From the NCBI RefSeq assembly GCF_023630705.1, contig NZ_JALQEM010000028.1:365300-429299 (forward strand): a DNA stretch of 64,000 bases, in the 5' to 3' direction. Shown here one piece after another: positions 44,030-53,251 of this stretch. Position 1 is the first letter of the stretch. Every line of letters begins with the position of its first letter. This DNA comes from Caballeronia sp. GAFFF1. Lineage in GTDB: Bacteria > Pseudomonadota > Gammaproteobacteria > Burkholderiales > Burkholderiaceae. The translations under genes were made by a program, and so were the position numbers. A model generated the notes under the pieces. It worked only from the letters and a program-made list of their open reading frames with translations. It was not told the DNA's origin and did not search any database.

Positions 44030-44907
44030 TTGCGCTTCCCCGGTCCTCCGGCTCTTGTCCGCCACGCCGTTAGCGACATCCCGCTGAACGCGCCCCTCGG
44101 ACCCGACGGCGCGCTGCTTTTCAAGGCAGACGTCGTCATCCCCGACGAAACCACTCGCGATTTCGTGTATCGACAATTCGAGCCGTACCGCGCCTCTGAC
44201 GCGCTTCTGCTCCTGGAACCGAGCAGTGATGCAGAGCGCGAAGCGCCACTTACGCTCGACGACATGGGGCTGTCGATCGGCGGGCGTGTCGGTCTGCGCG
44301 GCAGCGGGTGTCCGCGTCCGCGATGTACGCGAGCCGCGTCATCGGATTCTCGGCTGTGCGGCGCAACGGCGAGCGGTCGCTCCTCGTCACGCAGCCGGTG
44401 ATGCAGGGCGTCGCACCGCTCGAACTCGCGCACGGCGAGACGGTGGAGTTCGGCGCGCTCAGGGGCCGCGGTGTATTTGGCTTCGCGTGCACCGTCGATG
44501 CGACGAGCCACGAGCCGTTCAGCTATGTTGTGTTGTCCGGGCCGGGCGCGATCCCCCGCCTGCACGCGGCAAAGTTCGCCCGCATGCCGACGCGGCTAGC
44601 AGCCCTGGATTCAATCGAAGGTCAGCCGAGCGCGTCCCCGCAACTCGGCCGCGTGAGCGACATCAAGCCGTACGGCATGTCGTTGACCGTACCCGTGCCG
44701 AGCGCGCACACAGGCGACCGCCTGCGCGTGTCGTTTCGCTTCAGCCCAGATGTCATCGACGTCGAGATCGACACCTCAGCGTTGGTGCGCCACGTCGACG
44801 CGGCGGAATCCGGCGACGCGGGCATCGCGTACGGACTCGAGTGCGAAACGCTGGAACCGTCGCAGCGTATCGCGCTGAAATCGTTCATGGCGGAGCACCG
44901 CTGCTAG
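44030..44907 (+). pseudogene. Frameshifted YcgR-like flagellar brake / PilZ protein
   Basis: Two overlapping frames together encode one protein. The first (to about 44305) reads SDIPLNAPLGPDGALLFKADV and LTLDDMGLSIGGRVGLRG, an N-terminal YcgR-type segment. The second continues from about 44308 with SASAMYASRVIGFSAV, VFGFACTVDATSHEPFSYV and a PilZ-like C-terminus ending at TAG 44907. Moving between them needs a -1 shift near 44298-44310, so a base has been lost (or two gained). The C-terminal half could still be made from GTG 44308 or ATG 44323. Family members bind cyclic-di-GMP and slow the flagellar motor. A sequencing error is possible. Confidence 0.62.
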
Positions 44908-44931
44908 CCGATTCCCAGCGAGCGTATCGGC

Positions 44932-45585
44932 TCAGCTGCCGGGAAAGCCGTCCGGAAACAGCCGCTCAATAGCCGCTTCGAAATGCTGGACCGGCGCGGC
45001 GCCGCGCAGGGCAATGGGCGGCGGCGGCTCTTTCCCGGGTGCCGGCTCGCGCGACAGCACCGCGAACGGAACGCCGGTCACGCCGATTTTCTTCGCGAAT
45101 TCTTCGTCTTCGACGACGAGATCGGTGTACGTGCCTTCATCGAGCGCTTCTTCAAGAAGTTCCGGATCGACGCCACAGGTCGCGGCGATGTCCAGCAGCG
45201 CGTCGGTGTCGCCGATATCAATTCCTTCCTCGAAATACGCCTTGAAAATCGCGCGATGCACGACATCGTAGCAGCCGGACTCTCGCGCGAAGAGCGCCGT
45301 CTCGAACGCCTTGCGACTGCGCGGCGCGACGGGCGGCATGCGCATGAGCAGGGCACGCTCGTCGGCGAGCGGCCGCACCGACTTCTCCCACGACTCCGCG
45401 ATGTGATCGCTGTTCGGGTCGAGCAGCGGCGCAGGCTCCGGACGCAGCTCGAACGCGTGCCAGCGAATCTCGACCGCGTCCCCGTAAGCGTTGCGCAACT
45501 GGTCGAGCACCGGCGTTTCCAGATAACAGAACGGACAGACGAAGTCCGACCAGACGTCGATGAACAAAAGGGGCGTGGATGCCAT
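44932..45585 (-). CDS. FrnE-like DsbA-family oxidoreductase
   Basis: A 217-residue thioredoxin-fold protein of the FrnE/2-hydroxychromene-2-carboxylate-isomerase branch. It has the active-site CPFC at Cys17-Cys20 (VWSDFVCPFCYLE) and the FrnE blocks IRWHAFELRPEP and FARESGCYDVVHRAIFKAYFEEGIDIGD. There is no signal peptide, so it acts in the cytoplasm. ATG 45585 is chosen on family length. Partners and substrates are unknown. Confidence 0.9.
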   Translation of the reverse strand: MASTPLLFIDVWSDFVCPFCYLETPVLDQLRNAYGDAVEIRWHAFELRPEPAPLLDPNSDHIAESWEKSVRPLADERALLMRMPPVAPRSRKAFETALFARESGCYDVVHRAIFKAYFEEGIDIGDTDALLDIAATCGVDPELLEEALDEGTYTDLVVEDEEFAKKIGVTGVPFAVLSREPAPGKEPPPPIALRGAAPVQHFEAAIERLFPDGFPGS

Positions 45586-45677
45586 GAAAGCCTCGAAACG
45601 AATGAAGTGCGGCGGCGTCGCCTGCGAATCCGGTATGTTAGCGCGTGCCGCCGCGCGCCGCGAAGGCGCCTCATTCG

Positions 45678-47018
45678 TCAGAAGCCGCCGTCGATCTCGA
45701 TCTTGCTGCCGTCGAAGAAGCGCGACAGACGGAACGCATGCGGATCGACGAGCGGCGCGTCGTTGGCGACGATATCGGCCATCAACTTGCCCGCGCCCGG
45801 ACCGATGCCGAAGCCGTGCCCCGAGAACCCCGTGCCGATGAAAAGCCCCGGCACGCGCTCGACGCCCGAGATGACGGGCACCGCATCCGGCGTCACGTCG
45901 ATATAACCGGCCCACGACTGCTCCACCGTCACATTCGCGAGCGAGGGGAAGATCGCGCGGAACTCGGCGAGCGCGGTTTCGTTGAAGGCGTCGACGGGCG
46001 CAGGGTCGATCGTGCGCACGCGCTCGAAGACCGTCTCGCGGTCGAGCGGCCAGCGGCGCGGGCGGCGCAACTCCTCGAAAAAGCGCGCGTTGAAGCCGAG
46101 CTTGATGGAACCCAGCTGGCTCTTGAGCGCGGGCAGGAACTTGCCGAACAGGCGAAAGCTGTCAGGCGTGATGTCGCTGTAGCTGCGAAACGCGTTCGCA
46201 ATCGAATAGCCGCCGTCCAGCCGCCTGCGATAGCCGACCGACTGATTGCACGCGCTCACTTCCGGGCCGCCGGGCAGCGGCGCGGTGCGCACGACCGACG
46301 AGCGCACCATCAATTGCGGCACGTCCACGCCAAGATTGCCGGCGAAGAGCCGCGTCCACGCGCCGCCCGCGATCACCGCGCTGTCGCAGCGAATCCGCCC
46401 GTATTCCGTCACGACGCCGCTCACCGCGCCGCCGCTCGTTTCCACGCCGCGCACCGCGCAGGGCAGCGCGATCTTGACGCCGCGCGCGCGCAGCGCGGCG
46501 GCCATCGCAGGCACGGCGCGTTGCGGTTCGGCGCGGCCGTCGCTCGGCGTGTAAATGCCGCCTGCGAAGCGCCGCGCCGCGCCCGGCATGAGCGCGGCAG
46601 TTTCATCGGGCGACACGATGCGCGAATCGAGCGCGCTGCGTCCGACCTTGGCGACGGCGCGCGCGAGCCACGCTTCGTGATCGGCGAGGGCATCCGCGTC
46701 ATCGGCGGCATACAAAATGCCGCATTCGCGATAGCCGCTGTCGATTCCCAGATCCGCGTCCATGCGACGCCACAGCTTCAGGCTTTCGAGGCTGAGTTCG
46801 AGTTCCCGCAAGTCGCGGTGCGTTGCGCGGCACCAGCCCCAGTTGCGGCTCGACTGCTCGCCCGCGACGTGGCCCTTTTCGCACACCGCGACCGAAAGCC
46901 CTTTCTCCGCGAGAAAGCGCGCGGTGCTGATGCCGATCACGCCGCCGCCCACGACGACCACATCGACGCGCTCGGGCAGCACGACATCTTCGGCAATGCG
47001 TTCGGTCGGCGGTCCCAT
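45678..47018 (-). CDS. FAD-dependent oxidoreductase (DAO family)
   Basis: A 446-residue D-amino-acid-oxidase-superfamily enzyme. The N-terminal Rossmann FAD loop is VVVVGGGVIGISTARFLAEKGLSVAVCEKG; an FAD-binding RNWGWCR block and a C-terminal GYIDVTPDAVPVISGVERVPGLFIGTGFSGHGFGIGPG motif follow. Such proteins oxidise glycine, sarcosine, opines or D-amino acids; the substrate cannot be read here. The first 15 residues before the Rossmann strand are longer than usual. No partner dehydrogenase subunits are adjacent. Confidence 0.88.
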   Translation of the reverse strand: MGPPTERIAEDVVLPERVDVVVVGGGVIGISTARFLAEKGLSVAVCEKGHVAGEQSSRNWGWCRATHRDLRELELSLESLKLWRRMDADLGIDSGYRECGILYAADDADALADHEAWLARAVAKVGRSALDSRIVSPDETAALMPGAARRFAGGIYTPSDGRAEPQRAVPAMAAALRARGVKIALPCAVRGVETSGGAVSGVVTEYGRIRCDSAVIAGGAWTRLFAGNLGVDVPQLMVRSSVVRTAPLPGGPEVSACNQSVGYRRRLDGGYSIANAFRSYSDITPDSFRLFGKFLPALKSQLGSIKLGFNARFFEELRRPRRWPLDRETVFERVRTIDPAPVDAFNETALAEFRAIFPSLANVTVEQSWAGYIDVTPDAVPVISGVERVPGLFIGTGFSGHGFGIGPGAGKLMADIVANDAPLVDPHAFRLSRFFDGSKIEIDGGF

Positions 47019-47317
47019 GCTAGGCCGCTCCCCGGGTCGCGGCGCGTCGTGCGAGTGGATTCATGTTTTAAGCATGCAGAGAGTTGAACGAGCCCACGCA
47101 TGCTAAGTGAATCGGCGGTGCTTCGCCATCTGAACAAAAGTCGTGCGGCTGCGCGCTTCCTGCGCCGCGAGCACCGATCCGCTACGATGGACCCGACGCG
47201 TCCCGCAGTGCTTCGGCGCGACGCGTTCATCGACAAGCGTCATCGATGACCGCGCGCCGCGCGCGCCCGGTCGAACCCATGGCAACCAATCAGCAACCAT
47301 CTTCACGGAGAACTCTC

Positions 47318-47749
47318 GTGCAAAAGACTGCATCGGCAAAATGGAGCGGCGGCATCAAGGACGGCAAGGGTTTCATCTCGACGCAAACCGGCGTGCTCAA
47401 CGAAGCGCCGTACGGATTCAAGTCGCGCTTCGAGGAAGGTCCCGGCACGAACCCCGAAGAACTGATCGGCGCGGCGCACGCCGGCTGTTTCACGATGGCG
47501 CTTTCGCTGCAGCTCGAACAGGCGGGCATGAAGGCGGAAAGCCTCGAAACCAAATCGACGGTCACGCTGGAGAAAGACGGCGAAGGCTTCACGATCACGT
47601 CCTGCCAGCTTGACCTGAAGGCGAAGATTCCCGGCGCGGACAAGGCCGCGTTCGACAAAGCCGCTCAGGCGGCGAAAGAAGGCTGCCCGGTGTCGAAACT
47701 GTTCGCCGGCAATGCGAAGATCACGCTGAACGCCGAACTCGAGTCGTAA
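47318..47749 (+). CDS. osmC: OsmC-family peroxiredoxin
   Basis: A 143-residue OsmC-type hydroperoxide reductase. The two redox cysteines sit in AAHAGCFTMALS (~residue 58) and EGCPVSKLF (~residue 125), with the E-E-L-I-G-A-A-H-A block before the first. The GTG start at 47318 has GGAG seven bases upstream, and the family starts VQKTASAKWSGG there; an ATG-started longer frame at 47246 is not needed. It is monocistronic, with a terminator directly after. Confidence 0.92.
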   Translation: MQKTASAKWSGGIKDGKGFISTQTGVLNEAPYGFKSRFEEGPGTNPEELIGAAHAGCFTMALSLQLEQAGMKAESLETKSTVTLEKDGEGFTITSCQLDLKAKIPGADKAAFDKAAQAAKEGCPVSKLFAGNAKITLNAELES

Positions 47750-47771
47750 TTCCCCACCGAACGGCGCATCG

Positions 47772-47800
47772 CGGACGGCTCAGGCCGTCCGTTTTGTTTT
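47772..47800 (+). terminator. Rho-independent terminator after osmC
   Basis: An eight-base stem, CGGACGGC / GCCGTCCG with a TCAG loop, is followed by TTTTGTTTTG. It is 22 bases past the osmC stop. Confidence 0.88.
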
Positions 47801-47909
47801 GTGTCGCGCAATTGCGTTTTGTCGTCGGCGCGCTGTCCGCCCGCTATCATGCCGATGGTTCGTCGCCGTAGGCCGACGATCCCATTCACCCGATCAGCCC
47901 GGAGCGCCG

Positions 47910-49004
47910 ATGAAACTCAAGCTCGACTGGACCCTCGTTGCGCCGATCCTCGCGCTCGTCGTGCTCGGCGCGGCCGCGCTCATTCACGGCGCCGTACTGA
48001 CCGCGCTGGCGGCGGTCGCGCTGGCGTTTGCCGTGTTCGCGGCGGTGCATCACGCCGAGGTGGTCGCGCATCGCGTCGGGGAGCCGTTCGGCACGCTGGT
48101 GCTCGCGGTCGCGGTGACGGTGATCGAAGTGGCGCTGATCGTCTCCGTCATGCTGTCCGGCGGTCCCGAGAAGGCGGCATTGCCGCGCGATACCGTGTTC
48201 GCCGCCATCATGATCTGCGGCAACGGCATCGTCGGGCTGTGCCTGCTGATGGGCGGCTTGCGGCATCACGTGCAGGACTTCCAGCTGCAAGGCGCGAGCG
48301 CCGCGCTCGCCATTCTCTGCGCGCTTTCCGTGCTGACGCTCGTGCTGCCGAACTTCACGAGCACGGTGGTCGGACCCGCACTTTCGACGTCGCAACTCAT
48401 TTTCGTAGGCGTGGTGTCGCTCGTGCTGTACATGATGTTCGTGTTCGTGCAGACCATCCGCCATCGCGATTATTTTCTGCCGTTCGCGCCGAAGGCCGCG
48501 AGTTCGCCCGATGCCGCCGACGACGGCCCGCACGCGCCGCCGCCGAGTAACGGTGAAGCGTGGCTCGCGCTTGCGTTTCTGATGCTGTCGCTTGTCGCGG
48601 TGGTCGGGCTCGCCAAGCTGCTGTCGCCGGCCGTCGAGGCGGGCGTGGCGGCGGCAGGCGCGCCCGAGGCGGTCGTCGGCGTCGTGATCGCCGCGCTCGT
48701 GCTGCTTCCCGAAGGCTTCGCTGCGTTGCGCGCCGCGCGGCTCGACCGCTTGCAGACGAGCCTCAACCTCGCGCTCGGCTCGGCGCTCGCCAGCATCGGA
48801 TTGACGATTCCGGCGGTGGCAATCGTGTCGATCGCCATCGGGCAGCCGATCGCGCTCGGCCTCGCGCCGAAAGAAATCACGATGCTCGCGCTGACGCTCG
48901 TCGTTTCCGTCATCACGCTTGGCACGGGCCGCTCGACGGTGCTGCAAGGCGTCGTGCATCTCGTCATTTTCGCGGCGTTTCTGTTCCTTTCTGTCGTGCC
49001 GTGA
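47910..49004 (+). CDS. chaA: Calcium/sodium:proton antiporter ChaA
   Basis: A 364-residue CaCA-superfamily cation exchanger with eleven or so helices. The two alpha-repeat acidic motifs are present: VAVTVIEVALIVSVML in the first half and LLPEGFAALRAARLDRLQTSLNLALGSALASIGLTIP in the second. These carry the conserved glutamates for ion binding. The start is ATG 47910, with GGAG at 47901-47904. A variable polar loop (about 192-215) separates the halves. It exports Ca2+, Na+ or K+ in exchange for protons at high pH in relatives. Confidence 0.93.
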   Translation: MKLKLDWTLVAPILALVVLGAAALIHGAVLTALAAVALAFAVFAAVHHAEVVAHRVGEPFGTLVLAVAVTVIEVALIVSVMLSGGPEKAALPRDTVFAAIMICGNGIVGLCLLMGGLRHHVQDFQLQGASAALAILCALSVLTLVLPNFTSTVVGPALSTSQLIFVGVVSLVLYMMFVFVQTIRHRDYFLPFAPKAASSPDAADDGPHAPPPSNGEAWLALAFLMLSLVAVVGLAKLLSPAVEAGVAAAGAPEAVVGVVIAALVLLPEGFAALRAARLDRLQTSLNLALGSALASIGLTIPAVAIVSIAIGQPIALGLAPKEITMLALTLVVSVITLGTGRSTVLQGVVHLVIFAAFLFLSVVP

Positions 49005-49124
49005 CGCATCGCGTTTGCTACCATTCAGGGTTTTCCCGAAAGGGGCCACCGCGCGCCGCGTCCGCATTCGTGCAGCACGCGAACGCAGCGCGCCAGCAAT
49101 CACCGCAAGTCTCGAAGGATTGGA

Positions 49125-49934
49125 ATGTCGCAGAAGAAGTTCGTCAGCAAGTCCGCATCGTTCGCTCTGCGCGCGATGCTCGCCGCACTTGCCATCACCT
49201 CGTTCTCCGCGCACGCGAAGGACATCACGCAAATCCGCTTCGCCGTGGATCCGTCGTATCCGCCGTTCGAATCGAAGCAGCCTGACGGCAAGCTCGTCGG
49301 GTTCGACATCGATCTCGGCAACGCCTTGTGCGCGCAGATGAAGGTCAAGTGCGTCTGGGTCGAGAATAATTTCGACGGCATGATTCCGGGCCTGAAAGCG
49401 CGCAAGTTCGACGCCGTGCTCTCCGACATGGGCATCACCGAAGAGCGTTTGAAGCAGATCGACTTCACGGAGCCGCTATACGACACGCACGCGCAACTCG
49501 TCGCGCGCGCCGGCTCGGGCATTCTGCCGACGCCGCAGGCGCTCAAGGGCAAGCGCGTGGGCGTCGAGCAGGGCACCGTGCAGGAACGCTACGCGAAGGC
49601 GAAGTGGGAACCGCAGGGGGTGACGGTCGTCGCGTACGGCGATCAGGAACAGGTCGAAGGCGACCTCGTCGCGGGCCGTATCGACGCCATGTTCACGGAC
49701 GCGGCGCAGGCAGCCATCGGCTTTCTGAAGAAGCCGCAGGGCAAGCCGTTCGCGCTCGTCGGGCCGATCGTCGAGGACAAGGCGCTCATCGGTCCGGGCA
49801 CAGCCATCGGCCTGCGCAAGGGCGACGCCGATTTGCAGAAGGGCCTGAATCAGGCGTTCGACGCGATCAAGAAGGACGGCACGTTCAAGCGCATCATGGC
49901 GAAGTACTTCGCGACCGACGTTTCTATTCAGTAA
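49125..49934 (+). CDS. Periplasmic polar-amino-acid binding protein (ABC transporter)
   Basis: A 269-residue family-3 solute-binding protein. A signal peptide ends at about residue 31 (ITSFSAHA-KD), followed by RFAVDPSYPPFESKQPDGKLVGFDIDLGNALCAQM, DAVLSDMGITEERLKQIDFTEPLY and GKRVGVEQGTVQERY, as in histidine/lysine/arginine/ornithine binding proteins. No permease or ATPase gene is adjacent, so it is an orphan that probably docks on a transporter encoded elsewhere. It is followed by a terminator and then an aspartoacylase-like gene. Confidence 0.9.
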   Translation: MSQKKFVSKSASFALRAMLAALAITSFSAHAKDITQIRFAVDPSYPPFESKQPDGKLVGFDIDLGNALCAQMKVKCVWVENNFDGMIPGLKARKFDAVLSDMGITEERLKQIDFTEPLYDTHAQLVARAGSGILPTPQALKGKRVGVEQGTVQERYAKAKWEPQGVTVVAYGDQEQVEGDLVAGRIDAMFTDAAQAAIGFLKKPQGKPFALVGPIVEDKALIGPGTAIGLRKGDADLQKGLNQAFDAIKKDGTFKRIMAKYFATDVSIQ

Positions 49935-49959
49935 GCGCGCAAGCGTCGCGCATACGGTC

Positions 49960-49994
49960 AAAAGGCATCGCTCGCGGTGCCTTTTGCTTTTTTC
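49960..49994 (+). terminator. Rho-independent terminator after the binding-protein gene
   Basis: A stem from AAAAGGCA (49960-49967) to TGCCTTTT (49978-49985), extended inward by a T-G wobble and two G-C pairs, is followed by GCTTTTTT. It is a good intrinsic terminator 25 bases past the stop. Confidence 0.85.
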
Positions 49995-50021
49995 AGGCGG
50001 CAGTTTCGAAGGTCAGGCGCA

Positions 50022-51143
50022 ATGCAGATTCACGATCATCCGCTCGTCGGCGCCGCGCCCGGCACCCGGCGCGCGATCAGGAGCTATTCGTTCGGACCGG
50101 GCGACAACGCCGTGCCGAAGGTCTATATCCAGGCATCGCTGCATGCCGACGAGTTGCCCGGCATGGTGGTCGCGTGGATGCTCAAGCGCCGCTTCGCCGA
50201 GCTCGAAGCCGCGGGGCTGCTCAACGCGCGGATCGTGCTCGTGCCGGTGGCGAATCCCGCCGGGCTGAATCAGCATTGGTTCGGCACGCACATGGGCCGC
50301 TTCGACATGCAATCGGGACAGGACTTCAACCGGCGCTTTCCCGATCCCGGCCCGGCGCTCGCGACGCAACTCGAAGGCCGCCTGACCGACGACGCCGCGC
50401 GCAACGCAGACCTGATCCGCGCCGCGCTGCGCCGGCATTTCGCCACCAGCGAAGGCGCGACGGAACTGGAGTCGCAACGCATTGCGCTGATGCGTCTCGC
50501 CTGCGACGCGCATCTTGTCATCGACCTGCATTGCGACTGGGAGGCCGTCGCGCATCTTTACACGACGCCCGATGCGTGGGCCGCCGTCGAGCCGCTCGCG
50601 CGCTTTATCGGCAGCGAGGCGCAATTGCTGGTCGACGTGTCGGGCGGCGAGCCGTTCGACGAAGCGTGCACGTCGGCGTGGTGCTTCTTGCGCGATGCGT
50701 TCGGCGCGCGTTTTCCGATTCCGACGGGCGTCACGCCGGTCACGCTCGAACTGCGCGGCGTGCGGGATGTATCCCACGAGACGGCGGCGCACGACGCGCA
50801 AGCGATCGTCGATTATCTGACGCACGCGGGCTTTGTCGCGGGCCGCGCGCCCGAGCCGCCGCCGCTCTGCCACGCCGCGACGCCGCTTGCCGGCTGCGAG
50901 TACCTCCATGCACCGGCGTCGGGCGTGATCCTGCATCGCTGCGAGGTCGGCGAGCGCGTGCGTGCCGGCGAGACGATTGCCGACATCCTCGATCCGCTCG
51001 AAGACCGGCTTGTTCCGCTCGTCGCGCAGACGGACGGCGTGCTGTACGCGCGCCACTGGACGCGCTTCGCGACGACGGGAATGCTCGTCGCGCGGATCGC
51101 GGGGAACGGACCGGCGCGTCACGGCGAACTGCTCGCGAAGTGA
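50022..51143 (+). CDS. Succinylglutamate desuccinylase/aspartoacylase family protein
   Basis: A 373-residue zinc carboxypeptidase-like hydrolase. Its zinc-binding residues appear in ASLHADELPG (His and Glu) and in VIDLHCDWEAVAHLY (His), with the FDMQSGQDFNRRFPDP arginine block between, and a beta-rich C-terminal domain (from about residue 290). Family members cleave N-acyl amino acids. The 5' neighbour is an amino-acid binding protein, which hints at uptake and de-acylation of a related compound, but the two are separated by a terminator. ATG 50022 follows GAAGG. Confidence 0.85.
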   Translation: MQIHDHPLVGAAPGTRRAIRSYSFGPGDNAVPKVYIQASLHADELPGMVVAWMLKRRFAELEAAGLLNARIVLVPVANPAGLNQHWFGTHMGRFDMQSGQDFNRRFPDPGPALATQLEGRLTDDAARNADLIRAALRRHFATSEGATELESQRIALMRLACDAHLVIDLHCDWEAVAHLYTTPDAWAAVEPLARFIGSEAQLLVDVSGGEPFDEACTSAWCFLRDAFGARFPIPTGVTPVTLELRGVRDVSHETAAHDAQAIVDYLTHAGFVAGRAPEPPPLCHAATPLAGCEYLHAPASGVILHRCEVGERVRAGETIADILDPLEDRLVPLVAQTDGVLYARHWTRFATTGMLVARIAGNGPARHGELLAK

Positions 51144-51203
51144 ATAATCGGAAAATGCGACCGGGAGATCGACGAGAGACGGTGTAGCTTTTTTGAGAAT
51201 TGG

Positions 51204-51231
51204 TTGCAAGGCAGCATGAAAAGCGTATAGT
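51204..51231 (+). promoter_or_regulatory. Probable sigma70 promoter of the 48-residue gene
   Basis: TTGCAA (51204-51209) and TATAGT (51226-51231) are spaced by 16 bases. The start would be about 51238, giving a ~30-base leader to the ATG at 51270. Confidence 0.55.
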
Positions 51232-51269
51232 TAGGGTTATCCCCTAGCTACTTACCCTGAGAGCTCTCC

Positions 51270-51416
51270 ATGAAAACCACCGCTCAACAATCTGTGCTCG
51301 TTTCGTTCGGTTCGTGGATGCGCGCGGCGAAGGCTGCGGTGCGTCGCGAGTGGAATCGCGCGCTGCAATTGCATCTGCAGAACTGCGAGATTCTCGTCGA
51401 ATCGTATCGCAAGTAA
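51270..51416 (+). CDS. 48-residue hypothetical protein
   Basis: A short protein, MKTTAQQSVLVSFGSWMRAAK...ILVESYRK, rich in Arg, Ala and Leu, with a predicted amphipathic helix (~14-44) and one cysteine. It has its own promoter-like element upstream and a strong terminator 50 bases downstream, which supports a real, independently transcribed gene. GAGAG upstream of the ATG is a weak ribosome-binding site. I recognise no family. Confidence 0.58.
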   Translation: MKTTAQQSVLVSFGSWMRAAKAAVRREWNRALQLHLQNCEILVESYRK

Positions 51417-51465
51417 GTCCGAGTCTGCCTCGGCCTGACGCCCGGTCAAGCGCATCAGCATTGGA

Positions 51466-51505
51466 CAAAGCCCCGGAAGCGAACGCTTTCGGGGCTTTGT
51501 CGTTT
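51466..51505. terminator. Strong stem-loop terminator, shared by convergent genes
   Basis: A stem of about 15 pairs, CAAAGCCCCGGAAGC / GCTTTCGGGGCTTTG with a GAAC loop (one G-T pair), covers 51466-51499, with TCGTTT after it on the plus side. It lies between the 48-residue gene and the convergent permease gene and could serve both. Confidence 0.8.
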
Positions 51506-51516
51506 CAACGCATCGT

Positions 51517-52917
51517 TTAGATAGCCCAGCCGCCGAGATAAAAGACCGCGAGCGCCGCTGCGATCGCCACCGTTCCTACGTTCAGCTTGCGAATCTCGCC
51601 CGCGACGACGCGCCCGATCACCAGCGTGCAGAAGCCGAGCATGATGCCGGTCACGATGTTCGCCGTCAGCACGATAAACACTGCGCAAACGAGTCCCGAC
51701 ATCGTGTCCACCGTGTCGTCCATGTGCAGCTTCGCGACGTTGCCGAGCATCAGCAAGCCGACGTACATGAGCGCGGGCGCCGTCGCGTAAGAGGGCACGA
51801 GGCTCGCGAGCGGCGAGAGGAACATCACCGCGAGAAAGAGCGCGCCTACGACGCTCGCCGCGAGACCCGTTTTCGCGCCCGCCGCCACGCCTACCGACGA
51901 TTCGATATACGCCGCCGCCGGCGCGCCGCCGAAACACGCGGAGAAGATCGAACTGATGGAATCCGCCGTCAACGCGCGGCCGCCGTTCACGATGCGTCCG
52001 TTCGCGTCGATCTGGCCTGCCTGCCCCGCGACCGCGCGGATCGTGCCGGTGGCGTCGAATACCGCGGTCATCACGAGGGCGAGCACGCTCGGCAGCACGG
52101 CCATCGACAGTGCGCCTTTGATATCCATGGCGCCGATCAGCGACGCATGACCCGGCGCGGACAGCGACGGCAGGGCGAACACGCCGTGGAAGCGCACGGA
52201 CGGGTCGATGACGAGGCCGATCGCCGAAAGCCCGACCACCACCAGGAGAATGCCGCCCGGCACGCGCCGGCGCTCCAGACCGAATATCGCCGCGAGCCCG
52301 GCCACGGACATCAGCACGGGCAGCGCTGTAATGTGACCGAGCGAAACCGGCATGCCGGGCGCGGGGTTCTTCACGATCAGGCCGACATCGTTGGATGCGA
52401 TCAGAAGCAGAAACAGCCCGATGCCGATGCCCGTGCCATGCGCGACGCCCGTCGGCAGATTGCGCAAGATCCACGAGCGCACGCCCGTCACGGAAATCGC
52501 CGTGAACACGACGCCCATCAGAAACACCGCGCCGAGCGCGATGGCGGGCGAGAGCCCCTTGCCGAGCACGAGGCCGAACGCGGTGAACGCGGTCAGCGAA
52601 ATGGCGCAGCCGATGGCGATCGGCAGACGCGCCCACACGCCCATCAGCAGCGAGCCGAACGCGGTCGTGAGGCACACGGCGACGAACACCGCGCTCGTAT
52701 CGAAGCCCGCTTTGCCGAGCATGCCCGGCACGACGAACACGGAATAGACCATCGCGAGGAAAGTCGTGACGCCGGCCACGACTTCGCGTTTGGGTGTGCT
52801 GCCGGCTCGCGAAATGCCGAAGTAGCGGTCGAGCACGCCGCCGTTGGCTGTCTGAACATCCTGTTCCCGATTGATGGGCGTGATATCGCCAAGCTGCTGG
52901 GCGGGGGATTCCAACAT
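51517..52917 (-). CDS. AzgA-type purine (adenine/guanine/hypoxanthine) permease
   Basis: A 466-residue NCS2-family transporter of the AzgA/PbuG branch with 13-14 helices. It has the start [59 protein letters not shown] and a central [14 protein letters not shown] and [22 protein letters not shown], which is the signature family block. ATG 52917 with AAGGAG six bases upstream is used; the frame is open further but not family-like. It imports purine bases by proton symport in relatives. Confidence 0.92.
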   Translation of the reverse strand: MLESPAQQLGDITPINREQDVQTANGGVLDRYFGISRAGSTPKREVVAGVTTFLAMVYSVFVVPGMLGKAGFDTSAVFVAVCLTTAFGSLLMGVWARLPIAIGCAISLTAFTAFGLVLGKGLSPAIALGAVFLMGVVFTAISVTGVRSWILRNLPTGVAHGTGIGIGLFLLLIASNDVGLIVKNPAPGMPVSLGHITALPVLMSVAGLAAIFGLERRRVPGGILLVVVGLSAIGLVIDPSVRFHGVFALPSLSAPGHASLIGAMDIKGALSMAVLPSVLALVMTAVFDATGTIRAVAGQAGQIDANGRIVNGGRALTADSISSIFSACFGGAPAAAYIESSVGVAAGAKTGLAASVVGALFLAVMFLSPLASLVPSYATAPALMYVGLLMLGNVAKLHMDDTVDTMSGLVCAVFIVLTANIVTGIMLGFCTLVIGRVVAGEIRKLNVGTVAIAAALAVFYLGGWAI

Positions 52918-53251
52918 GAGCTGCTCCTTTATCAGCACGCTGAAACGAATGGCCGTGCGCGCGTCGACGCGCACTGCGGGTCCGTCGTCAGGGTCGTCTC
53001 GTATGTAGTTCTGGATGGGCCGGGTGCGTCGCGCGCAGCGGCGCATGGTGCACTCGGTCAGGACAGAGACTAGGGGAACGAAACGCGCGGTCCAATCCCA
53101 AGCGAAACATGCCGCTCATGCCAGCATTCTTATATTTCTGAGAATCCCGCAGGGGACGGGCGTAAGAGCGCGACCGGCGAAATCCGGACTAGGGCAAATG
53201 CCTAGTCCGGACCGAGCGCGATACTTTCACGCTGTAAGCGTCGGCGTGCCT
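52918..53251. other. Gap between the purine permease and ggt genes, with a stem-loop
   Basis: No gene is seen in these 334 bases. A perfect 11-bp stem, TCCGGACTAGG (53183-53193) / CCTAGTCCGGA (53201-53211), with a 7-base loop lies 41 bases after the ggt stop on the minus strand and can act as its terminator, though only a short TTTCG follows. The remainder is the leader of the permease gene; no purine-riboswitch motif was recognised. Confidence 0.5.

Noticed and set aside
52918..53251. Possible purine riboswitch before the AzgA-type permease
   Set aside because: The conserved purine-riboswitch pseudoknot loops were not found; only the stem-loop after ggt is clear.
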